A stretch of DNA of 64,000 nt, taken from assembly GCA_965242535.1 (NCBI GenBank), contig OZ251458.1:4030001-4094000 (forward strand), written 5' to 3'. Positions 35,601 to 43,200 of the stretch are shown here, one piece after another. The notes below the pieces were generated by a model that was given only the letters and a program-made list of their open reading frames with translations, made no database searches and had not been told where the DNA came from. The DNA comes from VXRD01 sp965242535 (GTDB lineage Bacteria > Latescibacterota > UBA2968). Made by a program: the position numbers and the translations under genes. The stretch's first letter is position 1. Each line of letters begins with the position of its first letter.

Positions 35601-36191
35601 GTGCGCTTGGCGGGCGAGGCCGCGCATACGTTTGGATTCGCCTCGGGCGCATCGCTGACGCCGTCGATGGAACTCGGCATGCGGATGGATGCCGGCGATG
35701 GGCAGACCGGTGCAGGCGTTGAACTCGGCGGTGGGTTGCGCTATGCGGCGGCGCGTCTGACTGTGGCGGCGACGAGCCGGGTTTTGCTCGCGCATACAGG
35801 CGATACAAAGGAGTGGAGCGCGGGTTTTTCCGTGCGGTTTAGCCCCAAAGCCGATGGTCGCGGGTTGTCGCTCCAAGTGCAACCGTCTTATGGCGAGACG
35901 AGCAGTGGCGTGACGCAGTTGTGGGAGCAAGGCGCGATGGGCACGGGCTTGGGTGGCTTTGAACCGACAGCGCGCATGGATACAGAGGTCGGTTACACGG
36001 TGCCGATGTTCGCTGGCCTGCTCACGCCTTATAGTGGTTTCCGTTTCTCGCAGGATGGGGCGCGGGGCTATCGCTTCGGTGGTCGGATGGCGATCGGCGG
36101 GTTGGGGAATGTGAGCCTCGAGGGGTTGCGCGATGAGGCGAGCGATTCGGCGAATCACGGGGTGATGTTGCGCGGTCAGTTGAATTTGTGA
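29628..36191 (+). CDS. Giant FN3/cadherin/Ig-like surface protein with C-terminal beta-barrel
   Basis: A 2187-residue exported protein. GGGAGGGG before the ATG at 29628 decides the start; an upstream TTG is unlikely. An extended signal peptide ends near PAEAQS. Then come alternating fibronectin type III and cadherin-like domains; three FN3-cadherin units recur with an exact 597-bp (199-residue) period starting at 30450, 31047 and 31644. From about 32260 there are about ten putative-Ig (He_PIG) repeats with motif LPLATGGDG ... LTYAL ... GLSF ... RVISGTP ... TATDEDGD. The last 350 or so residues resemble an autotransporter barrel (alternating aromatic strands, final HGVMLRGQLNL). It is probably an outer-membrane adhesin. 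The sigma-54 promoter and neighbouring two-component genes suggest regulated expression. Confidence 0.88.
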   Translation: MRFCYRVVREIKSLASFSLSVASVAGGLAFVVAAPPAEAQSQTPAKPASPTVALRTTSHSATGAAFELKLSWTAPNDNGASINDYDVQYRKQGASNWTSHAFSGTDTLTTISGLSTGTTYEGTTYEARVRASNAEGEGAWSDAGTSSANRRPAFTEGEPNALGGRTTTREVAENTAAGQTVGTPVSATDADGDALTYSLTDSPGDDVPSQEVPPFTLDSSTGQIRVGSDANLDYESGTTTYILRVYGGDGKVERGVRGEDAITVTINVTNVDEVPDKPDAPSVTRAATDPQTALDISWTAPTNTGRPAISDYDVHYRKQGTETWITHAFTGTGTQATITGLSAGTTYEVEVRAGNAEGEGDWSDVGTGSTNRPPVFTDGASTTREVDENTAVGQVVGTPVSATDADSDALTYTLSGSSAFTIDSGSGQIKVASSATLDYETTSSYSVKAAVSDGYGGTDSIAVTINVADVEEPPGKPDAPSVTRATTDPQTALDISWTAPTNTGRPVISDYDVQYRKQGAETWITHDFTGTGTQATITGLSAGTTYEAQVRARNADGEGDWSDVGTGSTNRPPVFTDGASTTREVDENTAAGQVVGTPVSATDADSDALTYTLSGSSAFTIDSGSGQIRVASGATLDYETTSSYSVKAAVSDGYGGTDSIAVTINVADVEEPPDKPDAPSVARSTTDPQTALDIRWTAPTNTGRPAISGYDVQYRKQGASEWTDLPFSGTGTQTTITGLSAGTTYEAQVRARNAEGEGDWSDEGTGSTDQSPVLTDIKTAAPDRAITREVAENTPPGSAVGAPVTAIDGWGNALTYALSGSSAFTIDSGSGQIKVASGATLDYETTSSYSVTVDISDGQGNTERVAVTINVIDVDENLVPTFTDAVDFQRYLQGTAITPLVFPEATGGDGALTYALTPPAGLIYTPPATGESNGGVMSGVPTEPKGKTRYTLTATDEDGDEATLSFFVVVEEDQVPAFTDTVGTQSYVEHRAIAPLTLPLATGGDGMLTYALVPDLPAGLSFNPTTRVISGTPGETMVATEYRWTVTDEDGDAATLTFTIEVVANRVRALANQVPAFTDTVGAQSYIERRAIVPLTLPLATGGDGTLTYALVPDLPAGLSFNRTTRVISGTPGATMVATKYRWTATDEDGDSATLTFTIEVVPPNSVPTFTDAVDFQRYLQGTAITPLVFPEATGGDGALTYAMIPPAGLTYTPPATRESNGGVMSGVPTEPKGKTRYTLTATDEDGDSATLSFFVVVEEDQVPAFTDTLGAQSYVEHQAIVPLTLPLATGGDGMLTYTLAPDLASGLSFNPTARVISGTPSETMSATEYRWTATDEDGDSAILTFTIEVAADPARARANQVPAFTDTVGTQSYIEHRAIVPLTLPLATGGDGVLTYSLVPDLASGLSFDQTTRIISGTPVETMSATEYRWRATDEDGDTATLTFTIEVAPPNSVPVFIDEMTDDPMDDQPYEVIPPFTLPEATSGDGVVNYDLEPPLPPGLEFDKTTRVVSGTPDEDVDDTEYNWIATDEDGDQAVLTFIIEAADLVPVFTDTVAAQQFVKNRPIEVLTLPLATGGDGALTYALTPAPSAGLKFDAATRVLSGTPTEAMATTECIYTATDEDGDAAMLVFTVEVAEDLIPVFTETVGPQRYRVGREIAPLTLPEAIGGNGVLTYALTPALPAGLVLDAATRVIIGVPTTPMDARAYKWMATDEDGDRAELSFTIAIEVSDRTRIGAINELILPELSRAMRTSTLDALTGRIDWEGISPGILNSEAALSFVASKVMASEYAVKEGTWSWQEMLGGSSFAVPLSSDHADTLTAGRGKRVGALWGAGDFRRLSLRGDSPVSWDGDLFAAHLGADMRFGNGVIAGLVGSWFEGSVAYTDRGYGEAIDGTHESRMVSAHPYLGWSSPLGSNLWATAGYGRGEIAIDDEAGRQTSDSDLMTAAAGGRARLSGGLSSFDLKGEAWMTRLAIDDNGDGIEGMAANTQRVRLAGEAAHTFGFASGASLTPSMELGMRMDAGDGQTGAGVELGGGLRYAAARLTVAATSRVLLAHTGDTKEWSAGFSVRFSPKADGRGLSLQVQPSYGETSSGVTQLWEQGAMGTGLGGFEPTARMDTEVGYTVPMFAGLLTPYSGFRFSQDGARGYRFGGRMAIGGLGNVSLEGLRDEASDSANHGVMLRGQLNL

Positions 36192-36216
36192 GCCTCGTGC
36201 GTTGTCCGGCAAGTGA

Positions 36217-36257
36217 ATGGGGTAAATCGCGTATAGCGATTCACCCCATTTTTTTAT
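36217..36257 (+). terminator. Rho-independent terminator of the surface protein gene
   Basis: Stem ATGGGGTAAATCGC/GCGATTCACCCCAT (one mismatch) followed by a long T run. Confidence 0.9.
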
Positions 36258-36295
36258 TTTTTTTCTCGCGTTCTCCCATCGTATATTGAACGGGC

Positions 36296-37138
36296 ATGGG
36301 ACGATATCTCGAAAAAATTAAAAGCCGTATTCGCGTTTGCGCCATTTTTCTGGGCGCGTGTTTTTTATTCGCGTGCAACCCAACGGCTGCGCCGCCGATT
36401 CCGGGGGCCGATTCCGCGGCGTCTGAATCCGCGTTGCCGGCGGTTTATTCCTATCTCGTCGTCAATACCCATTTGCACGATCCCAATGCGTTCACCCAAG
36501 GGCTGGTTTTTGAGGATGGGATTTTTTACGAGGGCACGGGGCAGTACGGCGCGTCTGATATCCGCAAGGTCGCGCCGAGGACGGGCGAGGTTTTGGCGGA
36601 AAAACGCCTGCCCGAGCAGTACTTTGGCGAGGGCATCGCGGTTTTTGGCGACCGCTTGTACCAACTCACCTGGAAGGCGGGGATATGCTTTGTGTACGAC
36701 AAAAACACCTTTGCCTTGCAGACCCAATTTACCTATCCCACCGAGGGGTGGGGAATCGCGCACGACGGCGAAAAGCTGCTGATGAGCGACGGCACGAATA
36801 CCATTTACTTTCGGCATCCGGATACGTTTGAAGAAATGGGCCGCATCGAGGTGACCGACGGCGCGGGGCCGGTGCATTATCTCAACGAACTCGAATACAT
36901 CGAGGGCCAGCTATTCGCCAATGTGTGGCAAACCGACCGCATCGTCCGCATCGATCCCAAAACGGGCGCGGTCACGGGATGGATCGATCTCGCGGGCATT
37001 CTGCCATTAGAGGATCGCCTGCGACACCGCGTCGACGTGCTAAACGGCATCGCGTACGACGCGGAGACAGAGCACCTATTCGTCACGGGCAAGTGGTGGC
37101 CCAAGTTGTTTGAGATTCGGCTCATTGCGAACAGATGA
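36296..37138 (+). CDS. Glutaminyl-peptide cyclotransferase (type I, beta-propeller), lipoprotein
   Basis: This 280-residue protein has a signal with lipobox FLFAC, so it is envelope-anchored. The mature part is the five-bladed propeller of the glutamine cyclotransferase family (PF05096): AFTQGLVFEDGIFYEGTGQY, YFGEGIAVFGDRLYQLTWK, GWGIAHDGEKLLMSDGT, LNELEYIEGQLFANVW, VLNGIAYDAETEHLFVTGKWW. It converts N-terminal glutamine of exported proteins to pyroglutamate, protecting them from aminopeptidases. It stands alone after the terminator of the surface protein; whether that protein is a target is unknown. Confidence 0.92.
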   Translation: MGRYLEKIKSRIRVCAIFLGACFLFACNPTAAPPIPGADSAASESALPAVYSYLVVNTHLHDPNAFTQGLVFEDGIFYEGTGQYGASDIRKVAPRTGEVLAEKRLPEQYFGEGIAVFGDRLYQLTWKAGICFVYDKNTFALQTQFTYPTEGWGIAHDGEKLLMSDGTNTIYFRHPDTFEEMGRIEVTDGAGPVHYLNELEYIEGQLFANVWQTDRIVRIDPKTGAVTGWIDLAGILPLEDRLRHRVDVLNGIAYDAETEHLFVTGKWWPKLFEIRLIANR

Positions 37139-37293
37139 ACTCCGCTCAACCGTTGCTCCCAAGTGGTCAGTGGTCAGTTCCCGTTTCGAAAGATGCGTAT
37201 TGCTTGACCGCCGTTCTTTTTCGCTCTATACTCGTCATTGCTATTTTGAAGGCCGATTTGGCGATGATGCCGCGTCTAACACAGGAGGACAAT

Positions 37294-38406
37294 ATGCCTG
37301 CAACAGCAACAGTGCCGCGCACAAATGGCAGGGCCAAGTCCCTGACAAAGATCAAAATTGTGGATTGCGACGTCCACCATTCTCCGGGCAAGGGCGACGC
37401 GCTCTATCCCTATTTGCCGCGCCACTTCGTCGAGTACATCAAAGACTTTGGCGCGATGATGCCCCGACTCGGATATACCAACATGCCCGGCGGCGGGGCG
37501 CGGCTCGACCTGTGGGAGAATCCAAAGGAAAATCCCGCGCACCAGCCCGAGGTTTGCATCGAGAAGCATCTCGATGTCTATGATATCGACTACGCGGTGC
37601 TCACCGGCGGCCCCTATGCGGCGGCGGTTCACACGAATCCGGACTACGCATCGGCTTATTGCCGCGCGTTTAACGATTGGACAAAGGATCATTGGATCCG
37701 CGCGGACCCTCGGTTTCGAGCTTCGATTCACATTTGCCCGGTGGATCCGCAACTCGCGGTCGAGGAAATCGACCGCTTGGGGCCGGATCCCGCTTTCGTG
37801 CAGGTTATGATGCCCGCGGGCGCGCGCATGCCGTTTGGCAACCGGCATTACCACCCGATCTACGAAGCCTGCGAAAGACACGGCTTGCCCGTCTCGGTTC
37901 ACTTTGGAGGCGAGGGCGCGGGGCTTGCATCGCCGCCCACCGCAGCGGGGTATCCCACCTATTATCTCGAAATGCGGATGGCGCGGCCGCAAATTGCACA
38001 GGCACACGTCACCAGCCTCGTCGTGGAAGGCGTGTTTGAGAAGTTTCCGGAGTTCCACTTCTTTTTTGTGGAAATGGACACGTTTTGGCTACCGGGCCTG
38101 ATGTGGCATTTGGACCTGGACTGGCGTGCGTTGCGCGACTATACCCCGTGGGTCAAACGCCTGCCGAGCGAGTACATCCGCGAACACATCCGCTTGGGCA
38201 CGCAACCGATGCCCGATATCCCCGGCGGCAAGGCGGACTTGGAGACGTACTTGCGCTGGATGCACGCCGAAGACACGCTCGTTTTTGCCAGCGATTATCC
38301 CCATTGGGATTGGGATGAACCCGGCCACGTTCTCCGCAATATTGACTTCGACTTGAAAAAGCGCGTCATGGGCGAGAACGCCGCCGAAATCCTCGGACTT
38401 TTCTAA
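37294..38406 (+). CDS. Amidohydrolase family 2 metal-dependent hydrolase
   Basis: A 370-residue TIM-barrel hydrolase (PF04909). Metal and active-site motifs are VDCDVHH near the N-terminus, VSVHFGGEG mid-barrel and ASDYPHWDWDEP near the C-terminus. The start is fixed by AGGAGG five bases before the ATG at 37294, so the open frame further upstream is not translated. This family hydrolyses or decarboxylates aromatic and related acids. The Rieske ferredoxin gene overlaps its stop by one base, hinting at a joint catabolic role in which the ferredoxin feeds an oxygenase encoded elsewhere. Confidence 0.88.
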   Translation: MPATATVPRTNGRAKSLTKIKIVDCDVHHSPGKGDALYPYLPRHFVEYIKDFGAMMPRLGYTNMPGGGARLDLWENPKENPAHQPEVCIEKHLDVYDIDYAVLTGGPYAAAVHTNPDYASAYCRAFNDWTKDHWIRADPRFRASIHICPVDPQLAVEEIDRLGPDPAFVQVMMPAGARMPFGNRHYHPIYEACERHGLPVSVHFGGEGAGLASPPTAAGYPTYYLEMRMARPQIAQAHVTSLVVEGVFEKFPEFHFFFVEMDTFWLPGLMWHLDLDWRALRDYTPWVKRLPSEYIREHIRLGTQPMPDIPGGKADLETYLRWMHAEDTLVFASDYPHWDWDEPGHVLRNIDFDLKKRVMGENAAEILGLF

Positions 38407-38765
38407 TGTCGAAACACAAGGTCGCAAAAATAGCGGACGTGCCGCCTGGGGCGCGCGTCATCGTGACGATCCGCAAGCGCGAGATCGGCGTTCTCAACGT
38501 GGGCGGCACGCTTTACGCGCTCCGCAATGTCTGCCCGCATCGCTTGGGGCCGCTCTGCAAGGGCCGCGTCCGTCCCCTGGTCGTGTGGGAAGGCGCGACC
38601 GATATCGGGCATGAGCGCGAGGATGAGATCATCAAGTGCCCCTGGCACAACTGGGAGTTTGATCTGAAGACCGGCGAGTCCATTACCGACGATTCGCTGC
38701 GCGTCCGCACGTACCGCGTGGAGGCCGAGGGCGAGGATGTCGTGCTTTATCTGAATGGGCGGTGA
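38406..38765 (+). CDS. Rieske [2Fe-2S] ferredoxin
   Basis: A 119-residue small ferredoxin whose cluster ligands are NVCPHRLGPLC (Cys43, His45) and KCPWHNWEFD (Cys78, His81). The 32-residue spacing between the two motifs is longer than in bacterial oxygenase ferredoxins, with an acidic loop. No signal peptide, so it is cytoplasmic. ATG overlaps the TAA of the amidohydrolase (TAATG), so translation is coupled. Confidence 0.92.
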   Translation: MSKHKVAKIADVPPGARVIVTIRKREIGVLNVGGTLYALRNVCPHRLGPLCKGRVRPLVVWEGATDIGHEREDEIIKCPWHNWEFDLKTGESITDDSLRVRTYRVEAEGEDVVLYLNGR

Positions 38766-38781
38766 ACGGACTGCTGAACGA

Positions 38782-38808
38782 GGACAGGCACTGGGGCCTG
38801 TCCCTACA
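38782..38808 (-). repeat. Palindromic dispersed element (P)
   Basis: GGACAGGC ... GCCTGTCC hairpin followed by CTACAGG, in the 100-bp gap between the Rieske gene and the isomerase gene. Confidence 0.8.
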
Positions 38809-38868
38809 GGTCGATGGAGGGCGGGGTGGATTGTGGGCGGATGGACAACTTTTCCAAAGAGCGATTTT

Positions 38869-39636
38869 ATGAAACTGACTTTTAGCACCACTGTTTGTCC
38901 GGAGTTGCTTTTGCCCGACGCGCTGCGCGTTGCGAGGGCCGCGGGGTTTCGGCGCGTTGAACTCTTTCGCGCGTGGACCGAGAGTTCGCCCGTTCACGCG
39001 GATACATCCGTGCGGATGGTGCGCGAGCGGCTGGACGATGCGGGGGTCGCGCTGACGGGCCTCAACATCCGCAACCTCACGGGTTGCAATGCCAATGGCG
39101 AACGCGACTTGAGATACAATTTGCGGCAGGTCGAATGGGATATCCATCTCGCGCGGGCGTTGCGCCTCAAGTGCGCCAATCTCAAGGGCGGGCAACGCAC
39201 GGACCAAGCGCGGGAAGATTTCGTTGCGGGCATCCATTACGCCCTCGACCGCATTGCGGATTTCACGCTCAACCTGGGCAATCACAAGGGCAATTTGTTG
39301 GAAAATATCGCGGATTACGAGCGCGTTTTGCCCGAGATTCCGGACCGCGCCAAAGTGCTGATGGATACCGGCCACCTCCTGTCCGCAGGGGTTGACGTGC
39401 GCGATTTTGCAACGGCTTTTGCGGATCGCATCGGCGCGGTTCACTTGCGCGATCAAAAAGGTGAAACCCCCGTGCCCTTTGGCGAAGGCGATTTGCCGTT
39501 TGAAGATGTGATCGGCATTCTCGAGAATGCGGGTTACGATGGCGAGCTCGTCATCGAACTCGAACACGTCACTTGGGCCGAACCCGCCGAAGCCTGCGCG
39601 GTTGCGCGCCAATACGTGGAAAACCTCCTGTCCTAA
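38869..39636 (+). CDS. Sugar phosphate isomerase/epimerase-like TIM barrel
   Basis: A 255-residue AP-endonuclease-2 family protein (PF01261), as found in xylose isomerase-like, hydroxypyruvate isomerase and inosose dehydratase enzymes. Conserved segments are LRLKCANLKGG, NHKGNLLENIADYERVL, VLMDTGHLLSAG, VHLRDQKG and ELVIELEHV; their acidic and histidine residues match the usual divalent-metal site. The ATG at 38869 begins the typical KLTFSTTVCPE strand; the longer frame upstream contains the palindromic repeat and is discounted. Substrate unknown. Confidence 0.85.
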   Translation: MKLTFSTTVCPELLLPDALRVARAAGFRRVELFRAWTESSPVHADTSVRMVRERLDDAGVALTGLNIRNLTGCNANGERDLRYNLRQVEWDIHLARALRLKCANLKGGQRTDQAREDFVAGIHYALDRIADFTLNLGNHKGNLLENIADYERVLPEIPDRAKVLMDTGHLLSAGVDVRDFATAFADRIGAVHLRDQKGETPVPFGEGDLPFEDVIGILENAGYDGELVIELEHVTWAEPAEACAVARQYVENLLS

Positions 39637-39667
39637 CTGTACCTACCCACCGCTTGCCTGAGAACCT

Positions 39668-40054
39668 ATGCCCCACCCACTGGGCAAACATCTGCTCATC
39701 GATCTCTACGGCTGCCCCGCCGATCTGCTCAACGATGTCGCCGCGCTCGAAACGGTTATGGTCGAAGCGGCCCATCGCGCAGGTGCCACGGTTCTCAATA
39801 CCACCTTCCATCGCTTTTCGCCCTGCGGCGTGTCGGGCGTTGTCGTGATTCAGGAAAGCCACCTGACCATCCACACCTGGCCGGAGCAAGGCTTTGCCGC
39901 GATTGACTTGTTCACCTGTGGCGAGCAGACCCGACCGAGACGCGCGTTGACCTACTTAAAACGCACGCTCCAATCCGAGCACTGCAAAGTTCAACGCCTC
40001 GTGCGCGGGCAAGGCGACTCATCGCAAAAAAATGAACGCCCGTCCCGCGATTAA
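39668..40054 (+). CDS. speD: S-adenosylmethionine decarboxylase proenzyme
   Basis: This 128-residue prokaryotic-type (class 1b) AdoMetDC self-cleaves between Glu63 and Ser64 in VIQESHLTIHTWPE, producing the pyruvoyl cofactor. The catalytic His69 and Cys84 (LFTCGEQ) are present. It makes decarboxylated AdoMet for spermidine synthesis. Spermidine synthase is not in the window. The last 15 or so residues (GDSSQKNERPSRD) are an unusually polar extension. It sits 31 bp after the isomerase gene. Confidence 0.95.
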   Translation: MPHPLGKHLLIDLYGCPADLLNDVAALETVMVEAAHRAGATVLNTTFHRFSPCGVSGVVVIQESHLTIHTWPEQGFAAIDLFTCGEQTRPRRALTYLKRTLQSEHCKVQRLVRGQGDSSQKNERPSRD

Positions 40055-40127
40055 CGCACGCGCAAACGAAAGACGGGCAACCCCCTAAATGCAGCGTCAT
40101 TGCAGGACATCGCAGAAAAGAGGCGAA

Positions 40128-40253
40128 ATGACCGAACGCGATAAACGACAGGCACGACTCGAAGGGCGCATCATCAACTTGCACAATCGGGCCCCCGCCG
40201 TGCCCGTTGACCGCGATACCTTTGTATTGAACCGATTGTTTTTTCAACTTTGA
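40128..40253 (+). CDS. Possible 41-residue small protein
   Basis: ATG at 40128 is preceded by GAGGCGAA, and the frame encodes a basic N-terminal half and FVLNRLFFQL at the end, stopping at 40253, 30 bp before the LRR gene. There is no homology I can name. It could be a leader peptide or chance. Confidence 0.3.
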   Translation: MTERDKRQARLEGRIINLHNRAPAVPVDRDTFVLNRLFFQL

Positions 40254-40282
40254 TGTAGGACTTCAAAATTAAGGAGAAGGAC

Positions 40283-43200
40283 ATGCCGAACCTTTTGATC
40301 CATTTGCTTCTTGCGCTCCGCAACAGGGCGAATATCGCACTTTTGACACTGACCGCGCTGATGGCGATCCTCGCGCCAACGCCAGCCTCCGCACAGACAA
40401 CGCCGACCTTTGGCACAGCAACGGTGCCGGACACGACCTATACGGTGAATGTGGCGGTCTCGGATACCCTGCCCGCTGCCGGTACCGGCGCGTTGACCTA
40501 CACGTTGACCCCTGCTCTGCCGGCGGGGCTGACGTATAAAGCCGCCACTTCGGGCCACGGGGGCATCCTCGCTGGCGTGCCGACGACCGCCGCATCTGCG
40601 ACGACCTACACGCTGACGGCGACCGATGCGAGCAATGCCACGGCCACGCTGACGTTCACCCTCTCGGTGACAGCGATTGTGACGATCCCCGATGACAGCC
40701 TGCGTGCGGTGATTGAGAGCAGCTTGGGCAAATCGGCTGGTGAGACGATCACCAATGTCGATATGTCGCGCTTGACCCGGCTCGTTGCGCCGAGCAAGGG
40801 CATCACCGATTTGACCGGGCTAGCGTTCGCAACCAACCTGACAGATCTCCGTCTTCATAACAACAAGATCAGGGATATCTCAGCCCTATCGGGCTTGACC
40901 AGCCTACGCACGCTAAGACTTCAGAGAAACCGCATCTCCGATCTCGAGCCATTGGTGAGAAATACAGGATGGAGCCGTGGCGCCTTTGTCAATGTGCAGG
41001 GCAACCCATTGAGTGCCGCATCGCGCACCACGCACATTCCCACCCTTACGGGCATAGACAGAGGCGTTACGGTGGAGTTTGATCGGCTCACGCTCAGGCC
41101 CGTGACGATCGCCGATGATAGCCTGCGTGCGGTGATTGAAGACCGTTTGGATTTGAGCATAGCGGCTGGCGATACGATTACCAATGCCGATATGTTGGGC
41201 TTGTTCCAGCTCGTCGCGCCGAACAAGGGCATCCGCGATTTGACCGGGCTGGCGTTCGCAACCAATCTGGATACGCTGGATCTGAGGAATAACAACATCA
41301 CAGCTATCGATTCCCTATCCGGCTTGATCAACCTGGCATCTCTAGGGCTTCGGAACAACCTCATCTCAGATCTCGAGCCATTGACGTTAAACACGGGATT
41401 GGGAAGAGGAGACCATGTCGATGTGCGGGGCAACCCCTTGAGTGCCGCCTCGCGCACCACACACATTCCCAACCTTACGAGGAGAAGGGTTTCGGTGACG
41501 TTTGACTCGCGCTCTTGGGCGCCGTTGGAGCTCGTCTCGGGGGATGGGCAGACAGGCAGGGCAGGCGAGGTTTTGAGGGATTCGTTTGTCGTGCAAGTGC
41601 GGAGTGCGACCGATACGACGTATGCGTATAGACACTTACCGGTCACCTTTTCGGTCGCGGCGGGCGGTGGGAGGCTCAGCACCACATCCGACACGACCGA
41701 TTCCAATGGCTTGGCGAGCACTCTGTTGAGGTTGGGGACGACGGGCATGGACACCGTGAAGGCATTTGTGGAAGGGGTGAACGATACGCTGATCTTTTCC
41801 ACCGTGCCCATCCGCGTAACGATCCCCGATACCAGCCTGCGTAAGGTGATTGAGAGCAGCTTGGGCAAGGCGAGGAACGCGCCTATCACCGAGGTCGAAA
41901 TGTTGGGCTTGACCCAGCTCACCGCGACGGGCCATGCCATCACCGATTTGACCGGGCTGGAGTTCGCAACCAACCTGTCAAGGCTAGGGCTTCGCGGTAA
42001 CACCATCACGGCTATCGATTCCCTAGCCGGCTTGACCAACCTGTCAAATCTCGATCTTCGCTCCAACACCATCACGGATATCTCACCCCTAGCCGGCTTG
42101 ACCAACGTGGACACTCTATTGCTTCACGAGAACACCATCACGGATATCTCACCCCTAGCCGGCTTGACCAACCTGTCATTTCTATGGCTTTACAACAACA
42201 CCATCACGGATATCTCGCCCCTAGCCGGCTTGGACAGCCTGTCAAGTCTATCGCTTAGCGGCAACACCATTGCGGATATCTCACCCCTAGCCGGCTTGGA
42301 CAGCCTGTCAATTCTATATCTTAGCAACAACCGCATTTCCGACCTTTCGCCATTGACATCAAACACGGGATTGGGAAGTGGAGACCTTGTCGATGTGCGG
42401 GACAACCCTTTGAATAGACCCTCGCTCACCATGCACATTGACACCCTTACGAGCAGAGGAGTTAGCGTATCGTTTGATCCCAGGTCCGTGACGATCTCCG
42501 ATGACAGCTTGCGTGCGGTGGTCTTGGACAGCTTGGACAAAACGAACAGGGATACGATCTGGTCTTCTGACATGTCGGGCATGACTCGGCTCTACGCGCC
42601 GAACAAGGGCATCCGCGATTTGACCGGGCTAGAATTTGCAACCACTCTGGATACGCTGGATCTGAGTAATAACAACATCACGGCTATCGATTCCCTATCC
42701 GGCTTGACCAACCTGTCAAGGCTATATCTTCGCGACAACCGCATCTCCGACCTTTCTCCATTGACGTCAAACACGGGATTGGGAAGTGGAGACCTTGTCG
42801 ATGTGCGAGGCAACCCCTTGAGTGCCGCATCGCGCACCACGTATATTCCCACCCTTACGAGCAGTAGCAGAGGCGTTACGGTATTGTTTGACAATCTCAC
42901 CGAGGCGCGTCTGAGGCTAGTCTCGGGGGATGGGCAGACGGGCATCGCCAGCACGCCTTTGGCACTGCCGTTTGTCGTGAAAGTGCGGAGGGCGATCGTG
43001 CAGAATGCGACCGATACGATGCATGTGTATAGAAATTTACCGGTCTCCTTTTCGGTCGCGGCGGGCGGTGGGAGGCTCAGTGCCACATCCGACACGACCG
43101 ATTCCAATGGCTTGGCGCGCACCCTGTTGACGTTGGGAGCGACGGTCGGCATGGACACCGTGAAGGCATTTGTGGAAGGGGCGAGCGATACGTTGCTCTT

